Assembly (NCBI GenBank): GCA_003573635.1
Contig: QUTJ01031476.1
Location: forward strand, 1 to 12,015
Source of the DNA: Goniomonas avonlea
Taxonomy: Eukaryota; Cryptophyceae; Goniomonadida; Goniomonadaceae
Direction of reading: 5' to 3'
DNA: 12,015 nt
How positions within the stretch are numbered: the first letter of the stretch is position 1; each line of letters begins with the position of its first letter. The notes under the pieces are model-generated. The model searched no databases. It worked only from the letters and a program-made list of their open reading frames with translations, and was not told where the DNA came from. Shown here piece by piece: positions 1-7,899 of this stretch. A program made the position numbers and the translations under genes.

Positions 1-11
1 AATGTGTGCGG

Positions 12-147
12 CATACTGCAAAGCCGGTATGTACGCACAAAGGAGACGTTTGTCTTTGTAGACATGCTACTTTGATTCATACTGGACGGCGATACATGAT
101 CATAGTGCACTCACTCAAAGGAGGCATATGTCTTGGTAGGCATGCTG
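12..147 (-). repeat. Diverged tandem duplication of exon-end segment, 78-bp period
   Basis: Positions 116-146 and 38-68 match at 26 of 31 bases, offset by 78 bp. On the minus strand the first copy is the end of the channel exon (SMPTKTYASFE). The second, in the same frame beyond a TGA, would read SMSTKTNVSFV. The CAGTATG words at 84-78 and 18-12 suggest the similarity continues with an indel. The second copy may be an alternative or decayed exon. The window edge prevents a decision. Confidence 0.55.
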
Positions 148-1269
148 CCTCGTTCACAGGCGAGCTCCGACGACGTGAATTGCAGCGCTCCGATACTGAC
201 TTGAGCTTGCTGCATCCAGTCCCAGGGGGACATGCTCGAGTAGCTTGTCAGCGTGTTGGTGAAGGTGCCTGTGAAGTAGGAGGTCAGTGTCGAAAGGCTG
301 ATTCCCTGCCGCACCAGTCAGCATCGCAACCAGCACAACCCCAGCGACGATCCACATGACTGCAAACACTCGAGCTTCGAGATTCCGAGCAGTTTTATCT
401 CCATAGCCAACGGTCGTCGCGGTCACAAACGCCCACCAAAACCCTGGAGGAGGGTGAGTCGCCTCCTCGCAAGATTCGCCTCCCGCACCCTTCCAAGTTT
501 TTTCCCAAAACGTAGCGCCTTGGTAGTCGGGTGAAGCCTCGTCGATGTGATACATTATGAAACCGACCCAGGTGCACCCAATGAACAAAGCGATAAAATA
601 GGGCCACGTGTCGAACAGTGCACCGAGCACAAGCCCAAAAGGATCAACGATACGCTCAGGGTGCCACACCAACACCTGTGTGAGGTGAAGTGAGGGCACC
701 CGGTGTGAGAGACAAAGAAGAGCACTGGGCGCACTATTGGTGTGGTGATGAAATCAACAAGGGAAATAGACCCATTGTGGGGAACAAAGAAGCCGGAGTT
801 GATGGGAGTCGCGACGTCTGCTGTCCCGTTGCGAAGAGCCTCAGCCGCCTGCACGGGGGGGGGAATGGGTGGCTGCAATGGACTTCAGATGCGTGAAACA
901 CAAAATTACCTCCCCCTCATTTCGGGCTCCCCAGACGCTTAAATTGACAGCATCAGCAAGAGTCGGTGAACGACTTCGCAGATTGCTCAAGGGACCGAAG
1001 AATACCTGCCACAAGTCAACCCAAGCACATAAAGGGGAACAACCGACGCACAGTATCGTCAGAAGCAGTATCAGACAAAGGACACAAATTGCCAATGCAG
1101 TTGTCCCCGACGACAATGTACGGTTGGAGAGTACTCACAGCCAGGATGATCTGTTCGATTGGGCACCTCAGAGAAGAACGAGCAGACTAGACACCCTCAC
1201 CTGCTCTTTGCCCTGAACATACTGGCACGCCACTGCAAAGCACAGGCATAACAAGCAAACTCTCCGCAT
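115..1269 (-). CDS. Glutamate-receptor-like K+ channel, 3' part beyond window
   Basis: Proposed exons (minus): 1269-1201, 1150-1052, 1005-910, 848-726, 675-315, 268-115. All join in phase, giving about 301 residues before a GTGAGT donor at 114. Residues 1-20 are a typical signal peptide (MRRVCLLCLC start, hydrophobic core, small residues near VQG). Residues 24-137 resemble the first lobe of an SBP_bac_3/iGluR ligand domain: IILAVSTLQPY, then LRNGTADVA (93-101) and VDFITTP (119-125). Next come a membrane helix (about 143-171), a pore helix GFWWAFVTAT, the K+ filter TVGYGD (217-222) and a second helix (229-250) running into LTGTFTNTLTS, which parallels the SYTANLAAFLT region of iGluRs. SIGALQFTSSELACERG (274-290) looks like the start of the second lobe. 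The introns are 50, 46, 61, 50 and 46 nt. The 725-676 intron donor is the least certain (734 also works in phase). Expected role: ligand-gated K+ flux across the plasma membrane. Whether a last membrane helix (M4) follows cannot be seen. Confidence 0.78.
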
Positions 1270-1506
1270 CCGCCCCCGGCCGCCGCCTTTTTGTGGCCAA
1301 AATACCAACGAGATGCACGGTACAATACAATTGTAGTAAGATATACTCTGATAGATACCAGATACCCCCGCGGCCGTTCCGCCGGTCATACAAGCTGACT
1401 CCCCTTGTCAACGTCATTCTGCGCGCCCTAAAGAAATCCCGAGGCCCAACGGACGAAAGCAACCTGTGTGGTTTTTTCGTTGGGACTTTTGCCTGTGTTG
1501 TGCACC
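1270..1506. promoter_or_regulatory. Divergent intergenic region, channel / TPR gene
   Basis: This 237-bp gap separates two ATG codons pointing away from each other, so it must hold both 5' UTRs and both promoters. On the minus strand an AT-rich stretch near 1335-1350 contains TATATC, about 70 bp upstream of the channel ATG. No clear TATA box is seen on the TPR side. A GTG-initiated extension of the TPR frame into this region (1468) is not credible, because the ATG at 1507 has a CACCATGG context. The promoter role is inferred from gene orientation only. Confidence 0.45.
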
Positions 1507-2721
1507 ATGGCGAGCGATCCTACTTTGATTGAGCTGCTTGAGCAGCAAGCTGACGCTCACCGGGCTCCGATGACCCCGAAGGATGTGTACTCTCCGGCGC
1601 GCATGAAGCCCAGCGGTGTCAAGTCTGCTATGTCCGTCGGTCTTCGCAGTGGATCTCCCCGAAGAGACCAGTCTCCAGCACGAACCGCACAGAAGCTTGC
1701 AGAGGAACTACTTGCGGATAAGGCGGGAAGTGCTCTGCGTGTCTCCCGCTTGGGGCTGGACGAGCGCTCCTTCCGGATCAACCTTCCGCAGCGTGTCGAG
1801 CCGCCTCGAGATCTCAAGACTCCCCGAAGAATCGACGATTTCGAAGATTCCTTGATGCACCTTCCGTCACAAGCCCCAAAGATCGAGGGGTTCGAGAATG
1901 AGGATAACAAGAAGAAGCGCACTGCCAGGAAGCCGGGTAACATTGCCTCTAAGATTAAGGACTACAACATGCTCGCGGCCGCTTGCAGACGGGCTGGGCG
2001 ATCTCGGGACGAGGGCATGTGTTATTACAACGTTGGGGTGTTGTATGACAACAACCAGGAGTACCTATCTGCCATCAAGTTTTATCAGCAGTTTGTCGAC
2101 GTATGCAAGAGCGTTGGAGATGCAAAGGGCGAGTCCCTTGCCTACAACTCAATTGGTGTTGACTACCAGAAGATGGCCTTGCTGGATGAAGCCATTCACT
2201 TCCATCAATTGCACCTTGAAGTTGCTGATGTCCCCGGAAAGTTTGTGGCTCACTCCAACCTTGGTCTTGCACACGCTGCAAAAGGGGAGAACGAGAAGGC
2301 AAGCTTGAACCACCGACAGGCCTTGCGTTACGCCATCGTCATGTCCAGTTTGCCGGGTGAATCATTGGCCTGTGGCAATCTTGGTGTTGTCGGCTCACGA
2401 AAGGGTGACCACCCGACTGCCAAGGCTTGCATGGAACGCCACCTCAAGCTCTCTGGAGCTCTGCGTGATGACAAGGCCCAGGCGGACGCATACGTGCAGC
2501 TGGGTCAGCTCGCCAACAGTGTTGGCGACTATGAAGACGCCTCTCAGTACTTTGAGATGGCCCGCGGCATGGCCCGTAAGACCGGGGAGGCTTCCACGGC
2601 CACCGCTGCCAAGTGCCACGTTGGTATGGCGTTGGGCAACCTGCAGTTCGACGAATACCTGAACCAGATTGCGGGGAAACTCACCCACCCTCCCAAAAAG
2701 CAGGAGGCGGATGAAGATTAA
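1507..2721 (+). CDS. Intronless tetratricopeptide-repeat protein, 404 aa
   Basis: The start is the ATG at 1507 in CACCATGG context; the stop is TAA at 2719. Residues 1-150 are basic, rich in Ser, Pro and Arg, and probably disordered (SPRRDQSPART; NKKKRTARKP near 135). Residues 165-390 form about six TPR units of 36-42 residues, with recognisable helix-A cores: CYYNVGVLYDNNQEYLSAIKF, AYNSIGVDY, AHSNLGLAHAAKGENEKAS, ACGNLGVVGSRKGDHPTAKA and AYVQLGQLANSVGDYEDASQYF. The spacing and the G-E-S/A-L-A pattern recall the TTC24/TTC28/GPSM type of TPR array, which binds protein partners. The tail is acidic (KKQEADED). There is no signal peptide or membrane segment, so it is probably cytosolic or cytoskeletal. 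It is the only sizeable gene here without introns, although every neighbour has them. The specific function is not recognised; a ciliary role is possible but not shown. Confidence 0.93.
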   Translation: MASDPTLIELLEQQADAHRAPMTPKDVYSPARMKPSGVKSAMSVGLRSGSPRRDQSPARTAQKLAEELLADKAGSALRVSRLGLDERSFRINLPQRVEPPRDLKTPRRIDDFEDSLMHLPSQAPKIEGFENEDNKKKRTARKPGNIASKIKDYNMLAAACRRAGRSRDEGMCYYNVGVLYDNNQEYLSAIKFYQQFVDVCKSVGDAKGESLAYNSIGVDYQKMALLDEAIHFHQLHLEVADVPGKFVAHSNLGLAHAAKGENEKASLNHRQALRYAIVMSSLPGESLACGNLGVVGSRKGDHPTAKACMERHLKLSGALRDDKAQADAYVQLGQLANSVGDYEDASQYFEMARGMARKTGEASTATAAKCHVGMALGNLQFDEYLNQIAGKLTHPPKKQEADED

Positions 2722-3309
2722 GCCGCTCCTCACCTGGATTTGAGCTATTTTGAGCCCTGTACTATATAAATTATTGTAAATTGCTTCATCTGTCATGCCT
2801 CATGGTTCAACTTGGAGTTTCTGGTTTGAGGCGGTAGTTTATTCGGATTCACACACAAAAACGGCGAATCAGTCACTTCGCATTTCTTGCCAAACTTCCT
2901 CCAGTGATGCGTTATTTAGGTATCCGAAATTGGATGTGGTGGCGTAGCAAGAGGACTCGCACGTCACAGGAGTCCAAGGAATCACAAGTTCCCTGGGCGT
3001 GGGGACTGAAAGGTCAGGGCAGATCAAACCTGTCCTTGGCTGCGGTATATCACGCCAGCAGCCAAAGCAGCTTGCCAATGGCGATACAACCGTTGGGACT
3101 GCTTCATACAGCTCCAGAATACACCCTGTTGATCACACTGACCTCGCACCCTCTCGATTTGCCATCAGATTGACGCATTTCGACCAAGCACCAGTTGCCC
3201 CAGATAGCCAACTCGATAACCGAGTGTGATAAGGCAACTCGACCTTCCACATCCAAAGGTCGCGTCAACATCACAAAGGTCGCAAAGTCTCGTGTCTCTT
3301 CTCCGATCA
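2722..3309. other. Intergenic stretch between TPR and eIF2-gamma genes
   Basis: This 588-bp stretch holds the TPR 3' UTR and the eIF2-gamma 5' region. Just after the TPR stop, an AT-rich patch (TATATAAATTATTGTAAATTG, 2762-2782) contains TGTAAA, which could serve as a polyadenylation signal. Several reading frames on both strands stay open through 2870-3230 without matching a known family; the best is listed separately. The sequence just before 3310 is pyrimidine-rich, as expected for a 5' UTR. Confidence 0.5.
2869..3135 (-). CDS. Doubtful hypothetical exon, about 88 codons
   Basis: The minus strand is open from a possible acceptor (ATCAACAG, ending at 3136) to a TGA at 2869. It has no ATG start of its own, so it would need an upstream exon. 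One candidate is an ATG near 3271 ([17 protein letters not shown]) joined through a GTGCTT donor near 3190. The end of the frame (NFGYLNNASLEEVWQEMR) loosely resembles the tail of radical-SAM SPASM domains, in which a Gly-Asn segment precedes a Glu-Glu-x-Trp motif, and the frame has several Cys residues. However, no CxxxCxxC cluster is present and the match is short. The opposite strand is also open here. It could be a small gene between convergent and divergent neighbours, or chance. Confidence 0.2.
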
Positions 3310-5892
3310 ATGGCGGACACTGGCGACAAGAAGGGCTCCGGGCTCGCAGTTCAGGACCTTGCCGCACTCGATGTGGCCAAGCTTACCCCATTGACACCAG
3401 AAGTCATTAGCAGACAGGCCACAATCAACATCGGTGTGTTAACTTGCTCACGACCGGCAATATGCTCAGTGCTGATCTGCGACTTATAGGTACGATTGGG
3501 CATGTGGCGCACGGAAAATCCACTGTCGTCAAGGCCATTTCTGGAGTACAGGTGCGATCACAGCTGTTGGTGTTCCGAGGGCCGCTCTCATTGCTTTGTG
3601 GGACAGACTGTGCGCTTCAAGAATGAGTTGGAGCGCAACATCACAATCAAGCTCGGTTACGCTAACGCTAAGGTCTACAAGTGTGGCAGCGAGACTTGCC
3701 ATCGTCCCGGTTGCTACAGGTCATACCCCAGCTCGAAAGAGGACAATCCTCCTTGCGACGTTCCGGGGTGTGGAGGCACCATGCAGCTCCAGAGGTGCCT
3801 CGCTACATTACAGAGCACACGTTCATGTGCACTGAACCACCGTGTCCAGGCACGTGTCCTTCGTGGATTGCCCAGGGCACGACATTCTGATGGCCACCAT
3901 GCTTAACGGAGCAGCGGTCATGGACGCCGCACTTCTTTTGATTGCTGGCAACGAGTCTTGCCCGCAGCCACAGACTGCAGAGCACTTGGCTGCTGTAGAG
4001 ATCATGAAGCTTCGTCACTTGATCATTCTTCAGAACAAGATTGATTTGGTGAAGGAGCCAACTGCAGCGCAGCAATACGAGAAAATCAAGGAGTTCATCG
4101 AGGGTGCGTGATTCCCTTCCGCTCACCATTGCTGTCGCCAACACAGCTCTCAGGAACTGTCGCCGAAGGTGCACCCATCATCCCCATCTCTGCACAGCTG
4201 CGATACAATATTGATGTTGTTTGCGAGTACATGTGCAAGGCAGTGCCGATCCCCCAAAGGGATTTCGTCTCGTGCCCACGCATGATTGTGATCCGTTCGT
4301 TCGACGTGAACAAGCCTGGTGAGGAGGTCGAGGACCTCAAGGGTGGTGTTGCTGGTGGTTCCATTCTGCAGGGTGTGCTCAAGAAGGGCATGGAGATTGA
4401 GATCCGCCCCGGCATTGTCTCAAAATCCGAGGAGGTGCGATTTTCTGCTCGATTTGCAAGAATCAGTGTGACTGTCCCGTGGTGGATTCGACGCTTCCCT
4501 CACGAGCCTTCCCACACTAAGCCTTCTCAACAGGGCACTGTCAAGTGCGTACCAATTTTCTCGCGCATCGTCAATCTTTTCTCTGAGGCCAACGAGCTGG
4601 AGTATGCTGTGCCTGGTGGTCTCATTGGTGTCGGCACCAAGATTGACCCGACTCTGACACGTTCCGATCGACTTGTCGGTCAGGTGCGAGACAAATTGGG
4701 TTTTCGGACGTCGGTGATGTGAGATGTTGCCTCACAGAGTCATGACAGTTCCCTTTTTGCCAGTTGCGTTGCCTCACCCGGTCTTGTCCAGGTGCTGGGA
4801 CAAGTGGGTAACCTGCCTGAAATTTTCGCTGACCTGGAGATCAACTACTATTTGCTGCGCCGCCTGTTGGGTGTCAAGACCGAGGGCGAGGGCCGTGCTG
4901 GAAAGGTGTGCTGGAAGAACGTAGACACTGCCGGCAGTTGTATTTTACACTCTGTGAAGGGTGAAGCGGTGTGCAACAGAGAGACCCAAGTTCGTACTGC
5001 ACTGGTCGCGTGCGAACCCCTGCTTCATCTCACTTCACCTCCTCTCAAGACTCGACTACTCTTTCATCACACTTGGGACAGAAGATATTCCCACAGCTTT
5101 GATAGATCATTTTCTCGTTACTCAACACCGATTTGGGAAAATAGTTTTAAAGTCGACAGGTTCGGAAACAAGTCCACACCACTCCCTCACCTCTACCGCA
5201 CGATGAAGAACGCCGTTCTCGGCTCAGAGTTGTGCAAGGGGCGAGACCAGAGGCTCACTCGTGCATCCACGCTCACGCTCTGACCTTCCCTCCCACCCAT
5301 GCCCCCACCCATGCTCTCCCACACACACACTCGCACTCACACTCTCATCAGGTCGGCAAGCTCACCAAGGGAGAGATTCTCATGGTGAACGTTGGATCCA
5401 CCTCCACTGGTGGCCGTGTTATTGCAGTGAAGGCTGATTTGTCCAAGATTCAGCTCACCACTCCCGTCTGCACACAGGTACTTGATGGCTCACACACATC
5501 GTGACTCCCTCGGAGTGAACACTGGCTTGACTCTTCTCTCCTCCTTTTTTTAAGGGATTCTCCGAGCATTGGTCTCTCCTTGTCCACACTTCCTTCTCCT
5601 CAGTGACTCCCTTGGAGTGAACACTGTACCTCCAGCGTTCACTGGCATTCCCTGTGAGTCTCTCTCTCCGGCCCTGGCTCTCTCTTCTCTCTTCTGTTTC
5701 TCTGGTCGCCTAGATCCGACAACGGGGAGCTGGGGGTGAACTTCTGGTGGCATGTGTCGTGAGTGTAACTGTAACAACTCTCGCCAGGTTGGAGAGAAGA
5801 TTGCGCTGTCCCGACGTGTCGATAAGCATTGGCGTCTTATTGGATGGGGCCAAATCCGTCGTGGCCACCCGATTCCAGTGTCCTCGGCCTAA
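3310..5892 (+). CDS. EIF2S3: Translation initiation factor eIF2 subunit gamma, complete
   Basis: eIF2-gamma is the GTP-binding subunit of the cytosolic ternary complex eIF2-GTP-Met-tRNAi. Nine exons: 3310-3433, 3490-3551, 3607-3794, 3850-4103, 4154-4434, 4534-4683, 4792-4905, 5352-5477 and 5788-5892. They sum to 1404 nt (467 aa, against about 472 in human). The GTPase motifs are all present: GHVAHGKST (P loop), the [14 protein letters not shown] switch region, DCPGHD, NKID and SAQ. The zinc-knuckle region keeps Cys pairs ([11 protein letters not shown] and CDVPGC). Domains II and III follow, with [34 protein letters not shown] and the C-terminal [12 protein letters not shown]. The start context is TCAATGG, and MADTGD aligns with the usual N terminus. 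The introns are 56, 55, 55, 50, 99, 108, 446 and 310 nt, four of them with GTGCG donors. The last residues (HPIPVSSA) differ from the usual acidic tail. Confidence 0.97.
4906..5351 (+). other. Long seventh intron of the eIF2-gamma gene
   Basis: This is a 446-nt intron with donor GTGTGC and acceptor TCATCAG, lying between RAGK and VGKLTKGE of the protein. Its last 80 bases are a CCCACCCATGC / CACACTC low-complexity pyrimidine-rich tract. I see no credible gene in it; short open frames inside show no family signature. It is about eight times longer than the usual intron in this gene. Confidence 0.85.
5501..5626 (+). repeat. Direct repeat with mini-hairpin in eIF2-gamma intron 8
   Basis: Two 24-bp copies (5501-5524 and 5603-5626) differ at one position (CTC versus CTT). 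Each has a perfect 5-bp inverted pair, ACTCC..GGAGT, around a 3-nt loop. Both lie inside the last, 310-nt intron (5478-5787), which is otherwise rich in CT/TC runs. Confidence 0.8.
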
Positions 5893-5997
5893 AATTCACA
5901 TTTTACCCCCCCCCCCCTCCTGCGTTCCCGCGCTTTCTGCCCCCCCCCCCCGCTGATGAATCCCACCGATTTGCTACGGCGAAGAATCGTGGGCCCC
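5893..5997 (+). other. eIF2-gamma 3' flank with two C12 tracts
   Basis: Immediately after the TAA stop are two uninterrupted runs of 12 cytosines (5906-5917 and 5940-5951), separated by a pyrimidine-rich spacer. No gene is seen. The runs may form an i-motif or G-quadruplex structure, and they are places where sequencing or assembly length is unreliable. Confidence 0.7.
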
Positions 5998-6365
5998 GAT
6001 CTGCAATTTGTAATGAAGCTCCCAAGGCTGATATTGTCTTGGAGTCGTGTCAGAGTGATTGTGTCGACTTCAAGCAACCCATCAAGCGAAGAGTCGTGTC
6101 CTGATCTGCAACTTGTAATGAAGCTCACGAGGCTGATATTGTCCTAGAGTCATGTCATGAGTGCCGATGTTGTTGATCTCAGCAAACCCATCAAGCGAAG
6201 AGTCGTGTCCGATCTGCAATTTGTAATGAAGCTCGCACAAGACTGATATTGTCCTGGAGTCGTTTGTAATGAAGCTCGCACAAGACTGAAATATTGTCCA
6301 GGAGTCAGGGCCGAGATTCAATCAACTACACGCAACCCATCAATGCTTGTGTCCTGGAGCATGAG
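5998..6365 (+). repeat. Minisatellite between convergent genes
   Basis: Copies begin at 5998, 6103 and 6211 with GATCTGCAA(T/C)TTGTAATGAA, giving periods of 105 and 108 bp. A shortened fourth copy restarts at 6263 (TTTGTAATGAAGCTC), 43 bp after the same word in copy three. Each unit continues with GCTC..GGCTGATATTGTC(C/T)..GGAGTC. In the full units, CAACCCATCAAGCGAAGAGTCGTGTC follows (6075-6100, 6184-6209). A degenerate end piece is CAACCCATCAATGC and CATGAGTGCC near 6335-6369. Open frames inside it are products of the repetition, not genes. It separates the 3' ends of eIF2-gamma and the HEAT gene. Confidence 0.88.
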
Positions 6366-6421
6366 TGCCACGGCGGTGATTGCGACATGAAGTCGTGGCG
6401 GAGAAATTAGTCAAGCCGTCC

Positions 6422-7750
6422 TTAAGCCTCTGCCTCCGGATCCGGTTTCCCACCCTCCTGATCTTCTGGCACCGCACTCAGGGTGTTGCCTGGCACATCT
6501 TCGAGTTCTGCAGCTGTGGACAACAGCAGCTCCAATGCTTTCACACTGTTACGATCTGTCGCTTGCTGCATCCCCAGGAGCGCCAGCTTGCGGATTTCCT
6601 TGGTTGGGTCTTCGAGCTGGGCGAAAAGGGCAGGGACGACATCGTCATTGCCGCGCTTGGCAGCCTGGGGGATCGCGAAAGAGTCAACAGGGGGAGGTGC
6701 ACGAATAGAAGGCACTGGATGCGAGTCGGCACGAAATGAACTCACCGCGGCAAGGCCACGCATGGCAATCAGGCGAAAGCGATCTGGCAATTTTCCTCGT
6801 TCGACGGTAGTGGTGAGAAATGTAGCACACTGAACATGTCCCCGAGCTGCGCAGAAAGCGAATGCTTCAAAGATGACAAACCGGACCTCTTCACACTCGT
6901 CATTCAGTAACCCATACAGAATTTCGACTGCACGCTGCACATGAGGGTTAGAACAGACAGCGAGAAAGACGAGAACAAAACCACGGACCTCACTGCCCCC
7001 TTCCTCGTCAGTACCGGCGGCTGCACCGGCCAGACCCTTCGTGGCCTCAATGCGGGCTTCCTCCGGGAGACTTGTGATGTGACTTGCAAAAAACGCGATT
7101 GCTGGCTCGTAGGCTTCTCGTGCTGCCGAAGCCAAAGCATGAACAGCTCCAAACTGAGCGAGTTCACTGGGGTTTCCTTCGTCTAAAAACTTTACAAGGG
7201 CCGCAAAGGCTGTGTCATGTTTCTCCGTGGAGGACTGCACTAAGGCGTCGATAGAAATCTTGCGCCGTCTTGGCGAAGGATGATCAAGACGCAGGACCAG
7301 AGCATCCAGCGCACCAACATGACCATGCCTTGTTGCAGCAAATGCTAGGCCCTCAAGGGCCATTCGCTGCACGCTATCGCGAGAGTCGTTTTGGAGGGAC
7401 TCCATGAGTGAAATGATATTTTCGTGACCTCGACGAGCGCAGACAAGGAGGGCGTGGGACGCAATCTGTTGAACTTCCTCAGATGCATCATCAAGCATTG
7501 GCGTGATAATATCCATTGCAAGCTTTGAACCGCGCTGGGCAGCTGAGGAGAGTGGTTGTAGCGCCGCGACACGCAGCTGCTCATCAGTGGAATCGAGGAA
7601 GCTGCTCAGCGCTTTGATCGATACCTCGTCACCTTTCCGAGCAGATTTAGCAAGCTCGGAAATCTGAGACTGATGTTCCGAGGGCGGCGCTTTCTCCTCA
7701 AGAGGCTCTAGCCGCGAGCCGACCTCAGTGAGCCGTGCCAACACCGACAT
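6422..7750 (-). CDS. HEAT/ARM-repeat protein, about 393 aa
   Basis: Exons (minus): 7750-6994, 6927-6746 and 6664-6422, summing to 1182 nt. The start is the ATG at 7750 (MSVLARLTEVG). The open frame upstream of it runs under the divergent ankyrin gene and reads as low-quality sequence, so I exclude it. The protein is almost entirely helical repeats of about 38-42 residues from residue 27 to 370. Each has a core like L.D.s.eVR..A...L..AA.RG...a, for example MLDDASEEVQQIASHALLVCARRG, LEDPTKEIRKLALLGM and LNDECEEVRFVIFEAFAFCAARG. The two introns (66 and 81 nt) are supported because removing them restores repeat spacing: AAAGTDEEGG joins IEILYGLLND, and MRGLAA joins AAKRGNDDVV. The C terminus is acidic and Pro/Gly-rich, ending EAEA. 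There is no membrane segment. It is probably a cytosolic or nuclear adaptor; the specific function is not recognised. Confidence 0.88.
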   Translation of the reverse strand: MSVLARLTEVGSRLEPLEEKAPPSEHQSQISELAKSARKGDEVSIKALSSFLDSTDEQLRVAALQPLSSAAQRGSKLAMDIITPMLDDASEEVQQIASHALLVCARRGHENIISLMESLQNDSRDSVQRMALEGLAFAATRHGHVGALDALVLRLDHPSPRRRKISIDALVQSSTEKHDTAFAALVKFLDEGNPSELAQFGAVHALASAAREAYEPAIAFFASHITSLPEEARIEATKGLAGAAAGTDEEGGSEVRGFVLVFLAVCSNPHVQRAVEILYGLLNDECEEVRFVIFEAFAFCAARGHVQCATFLTTTVERGKLPDRFRLIAMRGLAAVSSFRADSHPVPSIRAPPPVDSFAIPQAAKRGNDDVVPALFAQLEDPTKEIRKLALLGMQQATDRNSVKALELLLSTAAELEDVPGNTLSAVPEDQEGGKPDPEAEA

Positions 7751-7899
7751 TATTTCGTCTTTCAGTTTCGGTATCGCACACTTTACTACGGTAATGTTGC
7801 TACTGGGTCGTTTCGTCTTATGCGCCGCGGTGACTTTGAAAGCGGTGTTTGAACCAAGAAAGAAGAAAAACAAAAAGCGGGGGGACCGACCTCGACAAG
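7751..7899. promoter_or_regulatory. Compact divergent intergenic region, HEAT / ankyrin genes
   Basis: Only 149 bp separate the two opposed ATG codons, so the two genes probably share a bidirectional promoter. The region includes an A-rich tract before the ankyrin start (7856-7877, AAGAAAGAAGAAAAACAAAA). No TATA box or recognised operator is visible. The role is inferred from geometry. Confidence 0.45.

Noticed and set aside
154-314. A one-base frameshift in the channel after LTGAAG, since dropping one G also restores an open frame.
   Set aside because: A 46-nt GT..AG intron (314-269) with a CTGAC branch-like word and a pyrimidine-rich end restores the frame and gives the better iGluR-like LTGTFTNTLTS junction, so no mutation is needed.
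1468-1506. N-terminal extension of the TPR protein from a GTG codon.
   Set aside because: It is not an ATG. The ATG at 1507 has an excellent CACCATGG context, and the extension sits in the divergent promoter region.
1557-1943. Minus-strand open frame of about 128 codons inside the TPR gene.
   Set aside because: It is an antisense shadow of the disordered Ser/Arg-rich region, with no domain signature.
3803-4415. Long minus-strand open frames across the eIF2-gamma exons.
   Set aside because: They are antisense shadows of a strongly coding, GC-biased gene and resemble no family.
5956-6147. Small plus-strand open frame after the eIF2-gamma gene.
   Set aside because: It lies inside the minisatellite and its peptide repeats with the DNA unit.
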